A stretch of DNA of 8,359 bases from a bacterium (GTDB lineage: Bacteria > Desulfobacterota > GWC2-55-46 > S146-80 > JALXFI01). The stretch lies in contig JALXFI010000056.1 in NCBI GenBank assembly GCA_027069035.1, positions 1 to 8,359 of the forward strand, given 5' to 3'. Made by a program: the position numbers and the translations under genes. This document shows positions 1 through 6,170 of the stretch, one piece after another. Numbering within the stretch: position 1 is the first letter of the stretch; each line of letters opens with the position of its first letter. Below the pieces are notes generated by a model. It was not told the origin of the DNA. It searched no databases and worked only from the letters and a program-made list of their open reading frames with translations.

Positions 1-766
1 AGAGCTTTATCAGGGTCTGATGAAAAAAGGCATAGATGAAAGGCTGTCCAAGAGACTTGTAAAGGTGGCCGCATCATCCATGAACGGCAGTAGGAGTATT
101 GAAGAGAGCTGTCTCAGGATACTGCATGAGCGGGTTGCGTTGGTCAATCCTCTTTCCAATAAGGAAAAGCCGAGAATGCTTGCCCTTGTTGGACCGACCG
201 GTGTTGGAAAGACGACAACCATTGCAAAACTTGCCGGCAGATTAACAGGGCAGTTCAATGCAAAGGTCGGGATGGTAAGCGTGGATACCTCTGGAAACGG
301 CTCAAACGATCTTTTAAGGAACTGTGCAAAAAAATTCGGAACACCATTGGGTGAACCGCACTCTAAAAATGAGTTTAACAAAATAATGTGGAGTTTCAGA
401 GATAAAGATGTTGTGCTTGTTGATACCCCTGGTCGCAGCCCTTCCGATGCTGAAGGGATAGAGCGGCTTAAGAATGTCCTGTATGACGGTCTTCCGATAA
501 AAACAGGCCTTGTCCTGAGCATGACAAGCGGCGGCGACAACCTTACTCAGGCTTGCAGGGGGTTTGAAAAACTGCCCATAGATTGCCACATATTTACAAA
601 GATAGATGAGGTCAACAGTTTTGGTTCTATAATAAACACATATACCCTTACAAAGAAACCCATTGCCTACCTGTGCAACGGACAGAGGATACCGCAGGAT
701 ATAGGGGTGGCTTCTCATGAGGTGATTGGAAATCTTGTATTTGGAGGGGGAATAAGCAGATGTTGA
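1..766 (+). CDS. flhF: FlhF, SRP-type GTPase for flagellar placement (5'-truncated by the window edge)
   Basis: FlhF is the third SRP-family GTPase (with Ffh and FtsY). It recruits early flagellar parts to the pole or other assembly site. The window holds the NG region only; the reading frame is open from base 2 and the N-terminal part lies upstream. Visible motifs: the P-loop GPTGVGKTT (191-217), G3 DTPGRS (422-439), G4 TKID (596-607), and a closing GQRIPQDI segment typical of FlhF. The insertion-box motif, normally DTYRxxAxEQL, reads DTSGNGSNDLL (284-316), so the usual Arg and Ala are missing, which may weaken GTP hydrolysis. The stop codon overlaps the flhG start by 7 bp, implying translational coupling. 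Family assignment is secure from the motifs plus the flhG-fliA neighbours; catalytic competence is uncertain. Confidence 0.93.
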   Translation, partial: ELYQGLMKKGIDERLSKRLVKVAASSMNGSRSIEESCLRILHERVALVNPLSNKEKPRMLALVGPTGVGKTTTIAKLAGRLTGQFNAKVGMVSVDTSGNGSNDLLRNCAKKFGTPLGEPHSKNEFNKIMWSFRDKDVVLVDTPGRSPSDAEGIERLKNVLYDGLPIKTGLVLSMTSGGDNLTQACRGFEKLPIDCHIFTKIDEVNSFGSIINTYTLTKKPIAYLCNGQRIPQDIGVASHEVIGNLVFGGGISRC

Positions 767-1593
767 ATAAAAGCTCTTCAAAGGTGATTACAATATCAAG
801 CGGCAAAGGCGGGGTAGGCAAGACCAATGTTGTTGCAAATCTTGCTGTGGGTTTTGCAATGATGGGAAGAGAGGTTCTTGTCCTTGATGCCGATATAGGT
901 CTTGGCAATCTCGATGTCCTTCTCGGTCTTGCTCCAAGATATAACCTTGGCCACCTGTTACGCGGAGAGAAAACACTCGACGAGGTGATAATAAAAGGGC
1001 CCAAAGGCATAAATATACTTCCCGCAGCCTCTGGAGTTTGTGAGCTGACGGATTTAAACAGTGAGCAGAAGCTCCGGTTGATTTCACAGATTGAAATGCT
1101 TGGAGAAGGCATGGACATCATGCTTATAGACACGGCAGCGGGCATCTCTCAGAATGTACTTTTCTTTAATATGGCGGCGCAGGAGATAATTGTAGTTGCA
1201 TCATCTGAACCGACATCGATAATCGACGCATATGCGCTGATGAAGGTGCTTTATCTTGATCATGGAGAGAAGAGGTTCAGGCTCCTTGTAAATCTTGTAA
1301 AGGATGATGATGAAGGTATGGAGGTTTACAGAAATATAAGCATGGTTGCGACCAGATACCTGAATATCTCTATAGATTATCTGGGATTTATCCCTTTTGA
1401 TAAGAACCTTCCCAAGGCGGTAAGGAAGCAGAGGGTTCTTATGGAACTCTTTCCCGAGTCATGCGCAAACAAAAAGTTTTTTGATATAGCAAGGATACTG
1501 GACCAATTGCCGCCTCACGAACCAAAAGAGAATGTTCAGTTCCTGTGGGATACAACGCTGAATATCGGTGGACGGTTGGTGGAGAACATATAG
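760..1593 (+). CDS. flhG: FlhG (FleN/YlxH), MinD-like ATPase controlling flagellar number
   Basis: The protein has 277 residues. It is a ParA/MinD-family ATPase that acts with FlhF at the membrane to limit flagellar number and placement. The deviant Walker A KGGVGKTN spans residues 16-23, with signature Lys16 and Lys21. DADIGLGNLD at 43-52 is the switch I/A' region typical of FlhG, and Walker B MLIDTAAG lies at 121-128. The C-terminal part (about 190-245) has basic and hydrophobic stretches where MinD-type proteins carry an amphipathic membrane-binding helix. The start at 760 has a purine-rich site GGAGGGGG at 743-750 and overlaps the flhF stop. The protein begins only about 14 residues before the P-loop, so the N-terminal DQAxxLR motif that stimulates FlhF in several species is absent. 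An in-frame TGA at 718-720 and the lack of an intervening start codon exclude an upstream extension. Confidence 0.95.
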   Translation: MLNKSSSKVITISSGKGGVGKTNVVANLAVGFAMMGREVLVLDADIGLGNLDVLLGLAPRYNLGHLLRGEKTLDEVIIKGPKGINILPAASGVCELTDLNSEQKLRLISQIEMLGEGMDIMLIDTAAGISQNVLFFNMAAQEIIVVASSEPTSIIDAYALMKVLYLDHGEKRFRLLVNLVKDDDEGMEVYRNISMVATRYLNISIDYLGFIPFDKNLPKAVRKQRVLMELFPESCANKKFFDIARILDQLPPHEPKENVQFLWDTTLNIGGRLVENI

Positions 1594-1624
1594 CATATAG
1601 TAATAGTAAAAAGAAATGGGATTT

Positions 1625-1633
1625 AGGTAGGAG
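1625..1633 (+). promoter_or_regulatory. Ribosome binding site of fliA
   Basis: AGGTAGGAG ends 5 nt before the ATG at 1639. It decides between this start and the internal ATG at 1675, which is preceded by an unsuitable sequence (CATGCTTTACA). Confidence 0.7.
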
Positions 1634-1638
1634 TATTT

Positions 1639-2397
1639 ATGACCATTACAGGATTTGCGCAGACATGCTTTACAATGGATAGGGATGCGGTTATCAAACA
1701 GTATGCTCCTCTCGTAAAGATTATAGCCAACAAGCTTGCGGTAAGGCTGCCTTCCAGTGTCGATATCAACGATCTTATAAGTGTTGGAATTGCCGGCCTT
1801 ATTGAGGCGGTGGACCGTTTTGACCCCGAAAGGGGGGTCAAGATAGAGACATACCTTTCGTTCAGGATACGGGGCGCCATGCTCGATGAATTGAGAAGGA
1901 TGGACTGGGTGCCGCGTTCCATAAGGCAGAAGACAAAGCAATTGGAAGAAGAATATGTAAGGTGTGAGAGGAAGCTTGGCAGGACGCCGACCGAAGAGGA
2001 GATGGCCGAACACTTTGGCATGAACGGGGAGGAACTTCGTAAATTTATGCTGAAGGCAAATGGATTTGCAGTACTCAGCCTTGAAGATATTGGTTTCAGA
2101 GGCAACGGTGAGGCGCGCAACGTGCTTGAGTGTATTGCAGACCCAAACGGAAACGACCCGTTTCAAAGCGTAAATTTTAAGGAAGTTGGCAGACTTCTTG
2201 GCAAGGTTATAGATGAACTTCCTGAGAAGGAGAGACTTGTTCTTTCCCTTTACTATTATGAAGATTTGAACCTTAAAGAGATAGGAGAGGTTATTGGGGT
2301 GACCGAATCAAGGATATGTCAGCTCCACTCTCAGGCGATATTAAGGCTCAAGGGAAAGCTTAAAAGGTTTGAAAATTTAAAGGCGAGGGCGCTGTGA
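1639..2397 (+). CDS. fliA: FliA, flagellar RNA polymerase sigma factor (sigma-28)
   Basis: The protein has 252 residues, usual for FliA/WhiG-type sigma factors. It directs RNA polymerase to late flagellar and chemotaxis promoters and is normally held in check by the anti-sigma factor FlgM, not seen here. Region 2 runs about 16-96, with DLISVGIAGLIEAVDRFDP and the DNA-melting/-10 recognition stretch through LRRMDWVPRSIR. Region 3 follows (about 97-150). Region 4 with its helix-turn-helix lies at about 194-240 (LPEKERLVLSLYYYEDL, then LKEIGEVIGVTESRICQLH). The start at 1639 is preferred because AGGTAGGAG lies just upstream (1625-1633); the next ATG (1675, residue 13) has no such site. The gene sits 45 nt after flhG, probably in the same transcript. 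A promoter of the type this protein should recognise follows it at 2426-2452. Confidence 0.96.
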   Translation: MTITGFAQTCFTMDRDAVIKQYAPLVKIIANKLAVRLPSSVDINDLISVGIAGLIEAVDRFDPERGVKIETYLSFRIRGAMLDELRRMDWVPRSIRQKTKQLEEEYVRCERKLGRTPTEEEMAEHFGMNGEELRKFMLKANGFAVLSLEDIGFRGNGEARNVLECIADPNGNDPFQSVNFKEVGRLLGKVIDELPEKERLVLSLYYYEDLNLKEIGEVIGVTESRICQLHSQAILRLKGKLKRFENLKARAL

Positions 2398-2425
2398 CGG
2401 CGCGTAGAATATCAAACTGAAAGAT

Positions 2426-2452
2426 TAAAGAAAACCTGTTACAGACCGATAC
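2426..2452 (+). promoter_or_regulatory. Sigma-28 (FliA) promoter for the HEAT-che operon
   Basis: TAAAGAAA (2426-2433) is followed after exactly 11 nt by ACCGATAC (2445-2452). The enteric sigma-28 consensus is TAAAGTTT-N11-GCCGATAA, so the TAAAG core, the spacing and the CCGATA core all match. It lies in the 93-nt gap between fliA and the HEAT-repeat gene. Transcription would begin near 2459-2461, giving a leader of about 30 nt before the ATG at 2491. I found no comparable match in the other intergenic gaps. The sequence match is direct; promoter activity is inferred. Confidence 0.85.
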
Positions 2453-2490
2453 AATAGAAAGTCAAATATAAAAAGTGGAGAGGTATAGAG

Positions 2491-4374
2491 ATGATTGATA
2501 TGGATATGGCTTTGGCAGAGTTGAATTCGCCTGAGAGGGCTGTGCGTCATGAAGTTGCCCTTGCGCTTGGAGAAAGCAGGGATGAGGCCGCAATAAAACC
2601 CCTTGTAGCTCTCTTAAAGGATGAAGACTCCGGCGTAAGGGATGCTGCGGTTAATTCCCTGATAAGTATAGGCGGCCCCGGGGTGGCGCAGGAAGTGTTG
2701 CCGTTTTTATACGAAGAGGATGTCGCTCTTAGAAATATGGCTGTAGAAGTGCTTGAAGGGCTTAAAGGTGATGCGTGTGATGCGCTTGCGGGACTCTTAG
2801 ATGGAGAAAATGTTGATGTGTTGCAATTTGCAGTGGATATTCTTAAAAAGGTCGGAGACAAAAGCATTGCATCTAAACTTGAGCCTCTTCTTTCGCACGA
2901 AAATCCCAACATCAGAGCCGGCGTTGCCATTACCCTTGGTTCGCTCAAGGCGTATTCTGCAACACAAAAACTTGTTGATATGCTTGGAGACGAGGACGAG
3001 TGGGTGAGATTCTCAATACTTGAGGCGCTCGGCTCTCTTGGAAGCCCCGATATTATCGACAGATTGCTTGATATGGTTGGAGAGGAGGATGTCTTAAAAC
3101 TTGCGGCCATTGATGCAATTGCCATGCTTGCCCTTCCGGAAGACGGTAAAAAAGTTATTCGTCTGATCAGGGATAAGAAGATTTCGTCCGTGCTTTCGGC
3201 GGAGACTCTGGTCGAGCTTGCGGAGAGATTTAAGGATACAATGGACGATTCTCAAAAAAAAGTATTGCTTGATATATTTTCAGGAAGGCTTAAAAAGGGC
3301 GGCAGAGATGAACATATAAGTGTATTGGACGGCATCGGACTTCTTAAAGACAGCCGCGCCGTCAAACCGTTGCTTCAGTTTTCCAAGACGATAAGAAAAG
3401 ATGATATTGAATTAAAGAACGCATTAAAGGATGCGCTCGTAAACACAGGGGACGGTTCTGTTGTTGCAGATACTATAAAAATGGAAATGAAAGGTCTTTC
3501 TCTGCTTATTGAAGCCCTTGGAGAGATAGGCGACCCGGCGACCGTTAAAGAGATGCAGGAACTCTTAGGAGGTATTGACAGGGAGACCAAAAAGATACTT
3601 TTAACAAGCCTTGAAAAGATCGGGGACGCATCGTCCTTTGATTCTCTGGTGAAAACTTTAAAGGATGATGACGGACATGTGCGGGAACTTGCCGCAAAGG
3701 CACTGGGCAGGATATCCGATGAGAGGGTCGTGCCGATACTTTTTGATGCGCTCCTTAGAGAACCTTACAGGAATGTAAGGGATGTTATGAGTGATGTGCT
3801 CTCAACCTTTGATGAGAGTGAGCAATTGTTTATCGATCTTCTTGAAAACGAAGATGATGAAATTCGTGTTATAGCGGTAAAGGCGCTCGGCAGACTCTGC
3901 GGTGACAGGTGCCTCAAGTGTCTTTCAGGGCTCAAGCAGGTATTGCATGACGAGAATACGACAGTCAGAAAGGAGGCCGTCAAGGCACTGGGGCTGTGTG
4001 ATGATGTGGAAGTAAGTTCTCTCCTTGCAAATTTTATAAAGGATAAGGATAAGGACGTAAGGATAGCGGTGATAGATGCCATTGCAGGGAAAGACGGCGG
4101 CACCAGGACACTGCTTTATGCCCTTAACGACAGTGATATGTGGGTGCGTTTTAAGGCGGTTACCGCCATTGGTGCAAAAAAGGTTGCGGAGGCGGAAGAC
4201 ACACTGATCAAACTTCTGCGCACGGATGAGATACCTGTGAAGATTGCATGTGCAAAGGCTCTTGAAGAGGTCGGTTCAAAGAGGGTATTGGATGTCCTTA
4301 AGGATTATACGGATCATGAGGACTCCTATCTCAGGGGTGCGGTGATGGAGATAATAAACAGAAGGAAGGGATAG
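2491..4374 (+). CDS. HEAT-repeat (PBS-lyase-like) protein, probable chemotaxis scaffold
   Basis: The protein has 627 residues, is made almost wholly of tandem helical repeats of about 31 residues, and has no signal peptide or membrane segment. The repeat signature (D/E-x-x-V-R-x-x-A-x-x-A-L-G) recurs, for example AVRHEVALALG (17-27), WVRFSILEALG, HVRELAAKALG, EIRVIAVKALG, TVRKEAVKALG and WVRFKAVTAIG. By eye there are about 18 repeats: a clear N-terminal block to about residue 235, a degenerate helical middle, and a clear C-terminal block from about 330 to the end. Such solenoids bind proteins and are not expected to be enzymes, despite the PBS-lyase repeat name. The start at 2491 has GGAGAGG (2477-2483) ahead of it. 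It is the first gene after the sigma-28 promoter and lies 11 nt before cheR, so a role in chemotaxis or motor output is likely. The partner is unknown. A HEAT-like protein also occurs in the Myxococcus xanthus Che7 cluster (from memory). Confidence 0.9.
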   Translation: MIDMDMALAELNSPERAVRHEVALALGESRDEAAIKPLVALLKDEDSGVRDAAVNSLISIGGPGVAQEVLPFLYEEDVALRNMAVEVLEGLKGDACDALAGLLDGENVDVLQFAVDILKKVGDKSIASKLEPLLSHENPNIRAGVAITLGSLKAYSATQKLVDMLGDEDEWVRFSILEALGSLGSPDIIDRLLDMVGEEDVLKLAAIDAIAMLALPEDGKKVIRLIRDKKISSVLSAETLVELAERFKDTMDDSQKKVLLDIFSGRLKKGGRDEHISVLDGIGLLKDSRAVKPLLQFSKTIRKDDIELKNALKDALVNTGDGSVVADTIKMEMKGLSLLIEALGEIGDPATVKEMQELLGGIDRETKKILLTSLEKIGDASSFDSLVKTLKDDDGHVRELAAKALGRISDERVVPILFDALLREPYRNVRDVMSDVLSTFDESEQLFIDLLENEDDEIRVIAVKALGRLCGDRCLKCLSGLKQVLHDENTTVRKEAVKALGLCDDVEVSSLLANFIKDKDKDVRIAVIDAIAGKDGGTRTLLYALNDSDMWVRFKAVTAIGAKKVAEAEDTLIKLLRTDEIPVKIACAKALEEVGSKRVLDVLKDYTDHEDSYLRGAVMEIINRRKG

Positions 4375-4385
4375 AAGAATCTCTG

Positions 4386-5222
4386 ATGGAAAAACAGAAG
4401 ATGACTCCTGAGATATTCAGGCAGTTAAGGGATTTTATATACGAGAAGAGCGGGATGTTTTTTCAGGAGGGTAAGACTTACCTATTGGAAGACAGGCTTA
4501 GTACGAGACTTGAGGCAAGAAATATCTCAAGCTACGAGGAGTATATCTATTTCTTAAGGTACGACCCGCGAAAAGACGAAGAGATAAAAGAGTTGTTTAA
4601 TTCGGTAACAACCAATGAGACGAGTTTTTTCAGGGATTTAAATCAGCTTGAGGCCTTTAGACAGGGGATTCTACCATGTATTGAGAAAAAAAAGGCTAAT
4701 GGCAATAAATCCGTAAAGATATGGAGCGCAGCCTGTTCTACAGGCGAAGAACCTTATACTATCGCTATTATGCTATCTGCTGAAGGATTTGTGCTAAGGG
4801 GGTGGGATATAGACATACTTGCAAGCGATATAAGCGATCAGGTCCTTGCATCCGCAAGGCGCGCTCAATATAGTGATTATGCGGTGCGCAACACCCCTGA
4901 AGAGTATATTAAAAGATATTTTTCTTCTGAAAACGGGTCTTATGTGATAGTGCCCGAGATAAAGCGGATGGTGAGGTTTTTAAATTTAAACCTTATGGAT
5001 ACTGTACAGATGAAATCTATGAGAGGGGTTGATGTCATTTTTTGCAGAAATGTCCTCATATATTTTGATGATGACGCAAAAAAGAAGGTTATAGGCCACC
5101 TTTATGACAGTCTTACAGACGGCGGATATCTCATAGTCGGTTTTTCTGAATCGCTTTTTAACATAACAAGGGCATTCAAGCCCGTTGGTATGAATAAGTG
5201 TGTTATTTATCAAAAAATGTAA
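4386..5222 (+). CDS. cheR: CheR, chemoreceptor glutamate methyltransferase
   Basis: The protein has 278 residues, a normal CheR length. It transfers a methyl group from S-adenosylmethionine to glutamates of chemoreceptors, driving adaptation. The N-terminal helical domain (about 7-75) is followed by TTNETSFFRD (75-84), the conserved segment containing Arg83. The SAM-binding loop is WSAACSTGEEPYTIA (113-127), then ASDIS (146-150), the IFCRNVLIYFD motif (218-228), and GGYLIVGFSESL near the C-terminus. The start at 4386 has only a weak GAAG site (4374-4377) overlapping the stop of the HEAT gene, so coupled translation with that gene is plausible. An alternative start at residue 6 (4401) is no better supported. 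No cheB or cheD is seen in the window. Confidence 0.96.
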   Translation: MEKQKMTPEIFRQLRDFIYEKSGMFFQEGKTYLLEDRLSTRLEARNISSYEEYIYFLRYDPRKDEEIKELFNSVTTNETSFFRDLNQLEAFRQGILPCIEKKKANGNKSVKIWSAACSTGEEPYTIAIMLSAEGFVLRGWDIDILASDISDQVLASARRAQYSDYAVRNTPEEYIKRYFSSENGSYVIVPEIKRMVRFLNLNLMDTVQMKSMRGVDVIFCRNVLIYFDDDAKKKVIGHLYDSLTDGGYLIVGFSESLFNITRAFKPVGMNKCVIYQKM

Positions 5223-5237
5223 CAGGAGGCAGGGATT

Positions 5238-5600
5238 ATGAGCAAGACCATTCTTGTTGTAGATGACAGCGATACAACACGGAAACTTATCTCTTATATG
5301 GTAAAGAGTATGGGTTATAAAACCGTTGGCGCTGTAAACGGTTTGGATGCCCTTGAAAAACTGGCGCAGAACGATATTGCCCTTGTCCTGACCGACCTCA
5401 ATATGCCTCAGATGGACGGACTTGAGCTGGCAAAAAGTATAAGGGGAGACGATAACTATAAAGAGATGCCGATAATCATGATATCAACCGAGTCTGAAGA
5501 GGAAGACAGGAAGAAGGGCATGGAGGCAGGAGTCGATCAGTATCTTACTAAACCGGTTACATCAAAGTGGTTGAGTTATCAGATAGGCAAGCTTTTGTAG
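5238..5600 (+). CDS. cheY: CheY-like single-domain response regulator (first copy)
   Basis: This is a stand-alone receiver domain of 120 residues. The acidic pair is Asp9/Asp10, the phospho-acceptor is Asp53 (LTDLNMPQMDG), the switch Ser83/Thr84, the aromatic Tyr102 and the lysine Lys105 (YLTKP). All residues for phosphotransfer and metal binding are present. It has a strong AGGAGG site at 5224-5229, directly after the cheR stop. It differs from the second copy: its N-terminal motif is DDSDTTRK rather than DDFPTMRR, and the residue two past the switch Thr is Ser86 rather than the Glu that CheZ uses in enteric CheY. It may be a phosphate sink, an adaptation regulator or a partner of the HEAT protein rather than the motor regulator; that part is inference. 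Confidence 0.93.
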   Translation: MSKTILVVDDSDTTRKLISYMVKSMGYKTVGAVNGLDALEKLAQNDIALVLTDLNMPQMDGLELAKSIRGDDNYKEMPIIMISTESEEEDRKKGMEAGVDQYLTKPVTSKWLSYQIGKLL

Positions 5601-5719
5601 TGATATCACGGTTTGCGGAATATATGGGGACTGTGCCTGTCTGTATGCAGAGCACAGGTAGACGGCAGTCGTAGGGTAGGCGCTGTCCCGAAAAGATACT
5701 ATAAAAAGGAGGTAGCACT
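5601..5719 (+). other. 119-nt spacer between the two cheY genes with potential RNA hairpins
   Basis: This gap is longer than the others inside the operon and can fold. Hairpin 1 (5631-5657) pairs CTGTGC (5631-5636) with GCACAG (5652-5657), then after a 3-nt bulge TCTG (5640-5643) with CAGA (5648-5651) around a TATG loop. Hairpin 2 pairs GACGGC (5661-5666) with GCTGTC (5682-5687) with one G-T pair. There is no T-tract after either stem, so a standard terminator is not supported. I see no sigma-28, sigma-54 or convincing sigma-70 promoter. It could be an RNA-processing or stability element affecting the dose of the downstream genes. The pairing is visible in the sequence; function is unproven. 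Confidence 0.35.
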
Positions 5720-6109
5720 ATGTTCGATAATAAAATGAAGATACTTGTTGTCGACGACTTTCCGACTATGAGGCGGATTATGAGGAATCTTTTAAAGGAA
5801 CTTAATTATCTCAATGTAGTTGAGGCGGAAGACGGCTCTGCAGCCCTTGCCAAGCTTAAAGGCGAGAAATTTGATTTTGTAATATCCGACTGGAATATGC
5901 CGAATATGTCGGGACTTGATCTACTTAAGTCGGTAAGGGCGGATGCGGATTTAAAGGGCCTTCCGTTCCTAATGGTCACTGCGGAGGCCGAGAAGGACAA
6001 TGTTGTGGAGGCTATTCAGGCAGGTGTAAGCAACTATATAGTGAAACCTTTTACAGCCGCAACACTTAAGGAGAAGATGGACAAGGTTATAGAAAAACAT
6101 GGCGGATGA
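5720..6109 (+). CDS. cheY: CheY, flagellar-motor response regulator (second copy)
   Basis: The protein has 129 residues and, as recalled, is strikingly like enteric CheY, with identical numbering of key residues: Asp12, Asp13, phospho-acceptor Asp57, Thr87, Tyr106 and Lys109. Shared stretches include LVVDDF, TMRRI, RNLLKEL, ISDWNMPNM, MVTAEA and VKPFTAATL. Asn59 and Glu89, through which CheZ acts on CheY in E. coli, are both present, fitting the CheZ domain encoded next door. The residue after NM in the loop is Ser64 rather than Asp. A strong AAGGAGG at 5706-5712 supports the start at 5720 over Met6. Phospho-CheY would bind FliM at the flagellar switch. This is the better candidate for the motor-controlling CheY and for the substrate of the CheZ domain. 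Confidence 0.96.
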   Translation: MFDNKMKILVVDDFPTMRRIMRNLLKELNYLNVVEAEDGSAALAKLKGEKFDFVISDWNMPNMSGLDLLKSVRADADLKGLPFLMVTAEAEKDNVVEAIQAGVSNYIVKPFTAATLKEKMDKVIEKHGG

Positions 6110-6155
6110 TGCCGGAGACGGAGATTGTTACGCCTGTGCCAATTTTTATAATTTG

Positions 6156-6162
6156 AAAGGAG
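6156..6162 (+). promoter_or_regulatory. Ribosome binding site of the CheW-CheZ gene
   Basis: AAAGGAG lies 8 nt before the ATG at 6171. It decides the start: the same frame is open back to an ATG at 6099 inside the cheY end, but that would add 24 residues without CheW similarity. Confidence 0.75.
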
Positions 6163-6170
6163 CCCTAATT

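Noticed and set aside
889..905. GCCGATAT in flhG and similar -10-like matches inside genes as further sigma-28 promoters
   Set aside because: None has a TAAA-type -35 element at the required spacing.
2388..2405. GC-rich GCGC...GCGC repeat at the end of fliA as a terminator
   Set aside because: Only 4 bp can pair and no T-tract follows, so a rho-independent terminator is not supported; read-through from fliA into the che genes remains possible.
2547..3125. Long minus-strand open frame (192 codons) opposite the HEAT gene
   Set aside because: It mirrors the repetitive codon pattern of the HEAT gene, its product is a Ser/Ala-rich composition with no recognisable motif, and the + strand repeat protein is clearly real.
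2491..4374. HEAT protein as a phycobilin lyase
   Set aside because: The shared repeat is structural only; no pigment-protein gene is nearby and the context is chemotaxis.
5621..5700. Cyclic-di-GMP (GEMM) or other known riboswitch in the spacer between the cheY genes
   Set aside because: The spacer folds, but I could not match the conserved GEMM core or any other riboswitch I know, and it lies inside an operon rather than at its head.
6099..6170. Upstream start at 6099 for the CheW-CheZ gene
   Set aside because: It begins inside the end of cheY, adds 24 residues unlike CheW, and lacks the well-placed AAAGGAG that precedes 6171.
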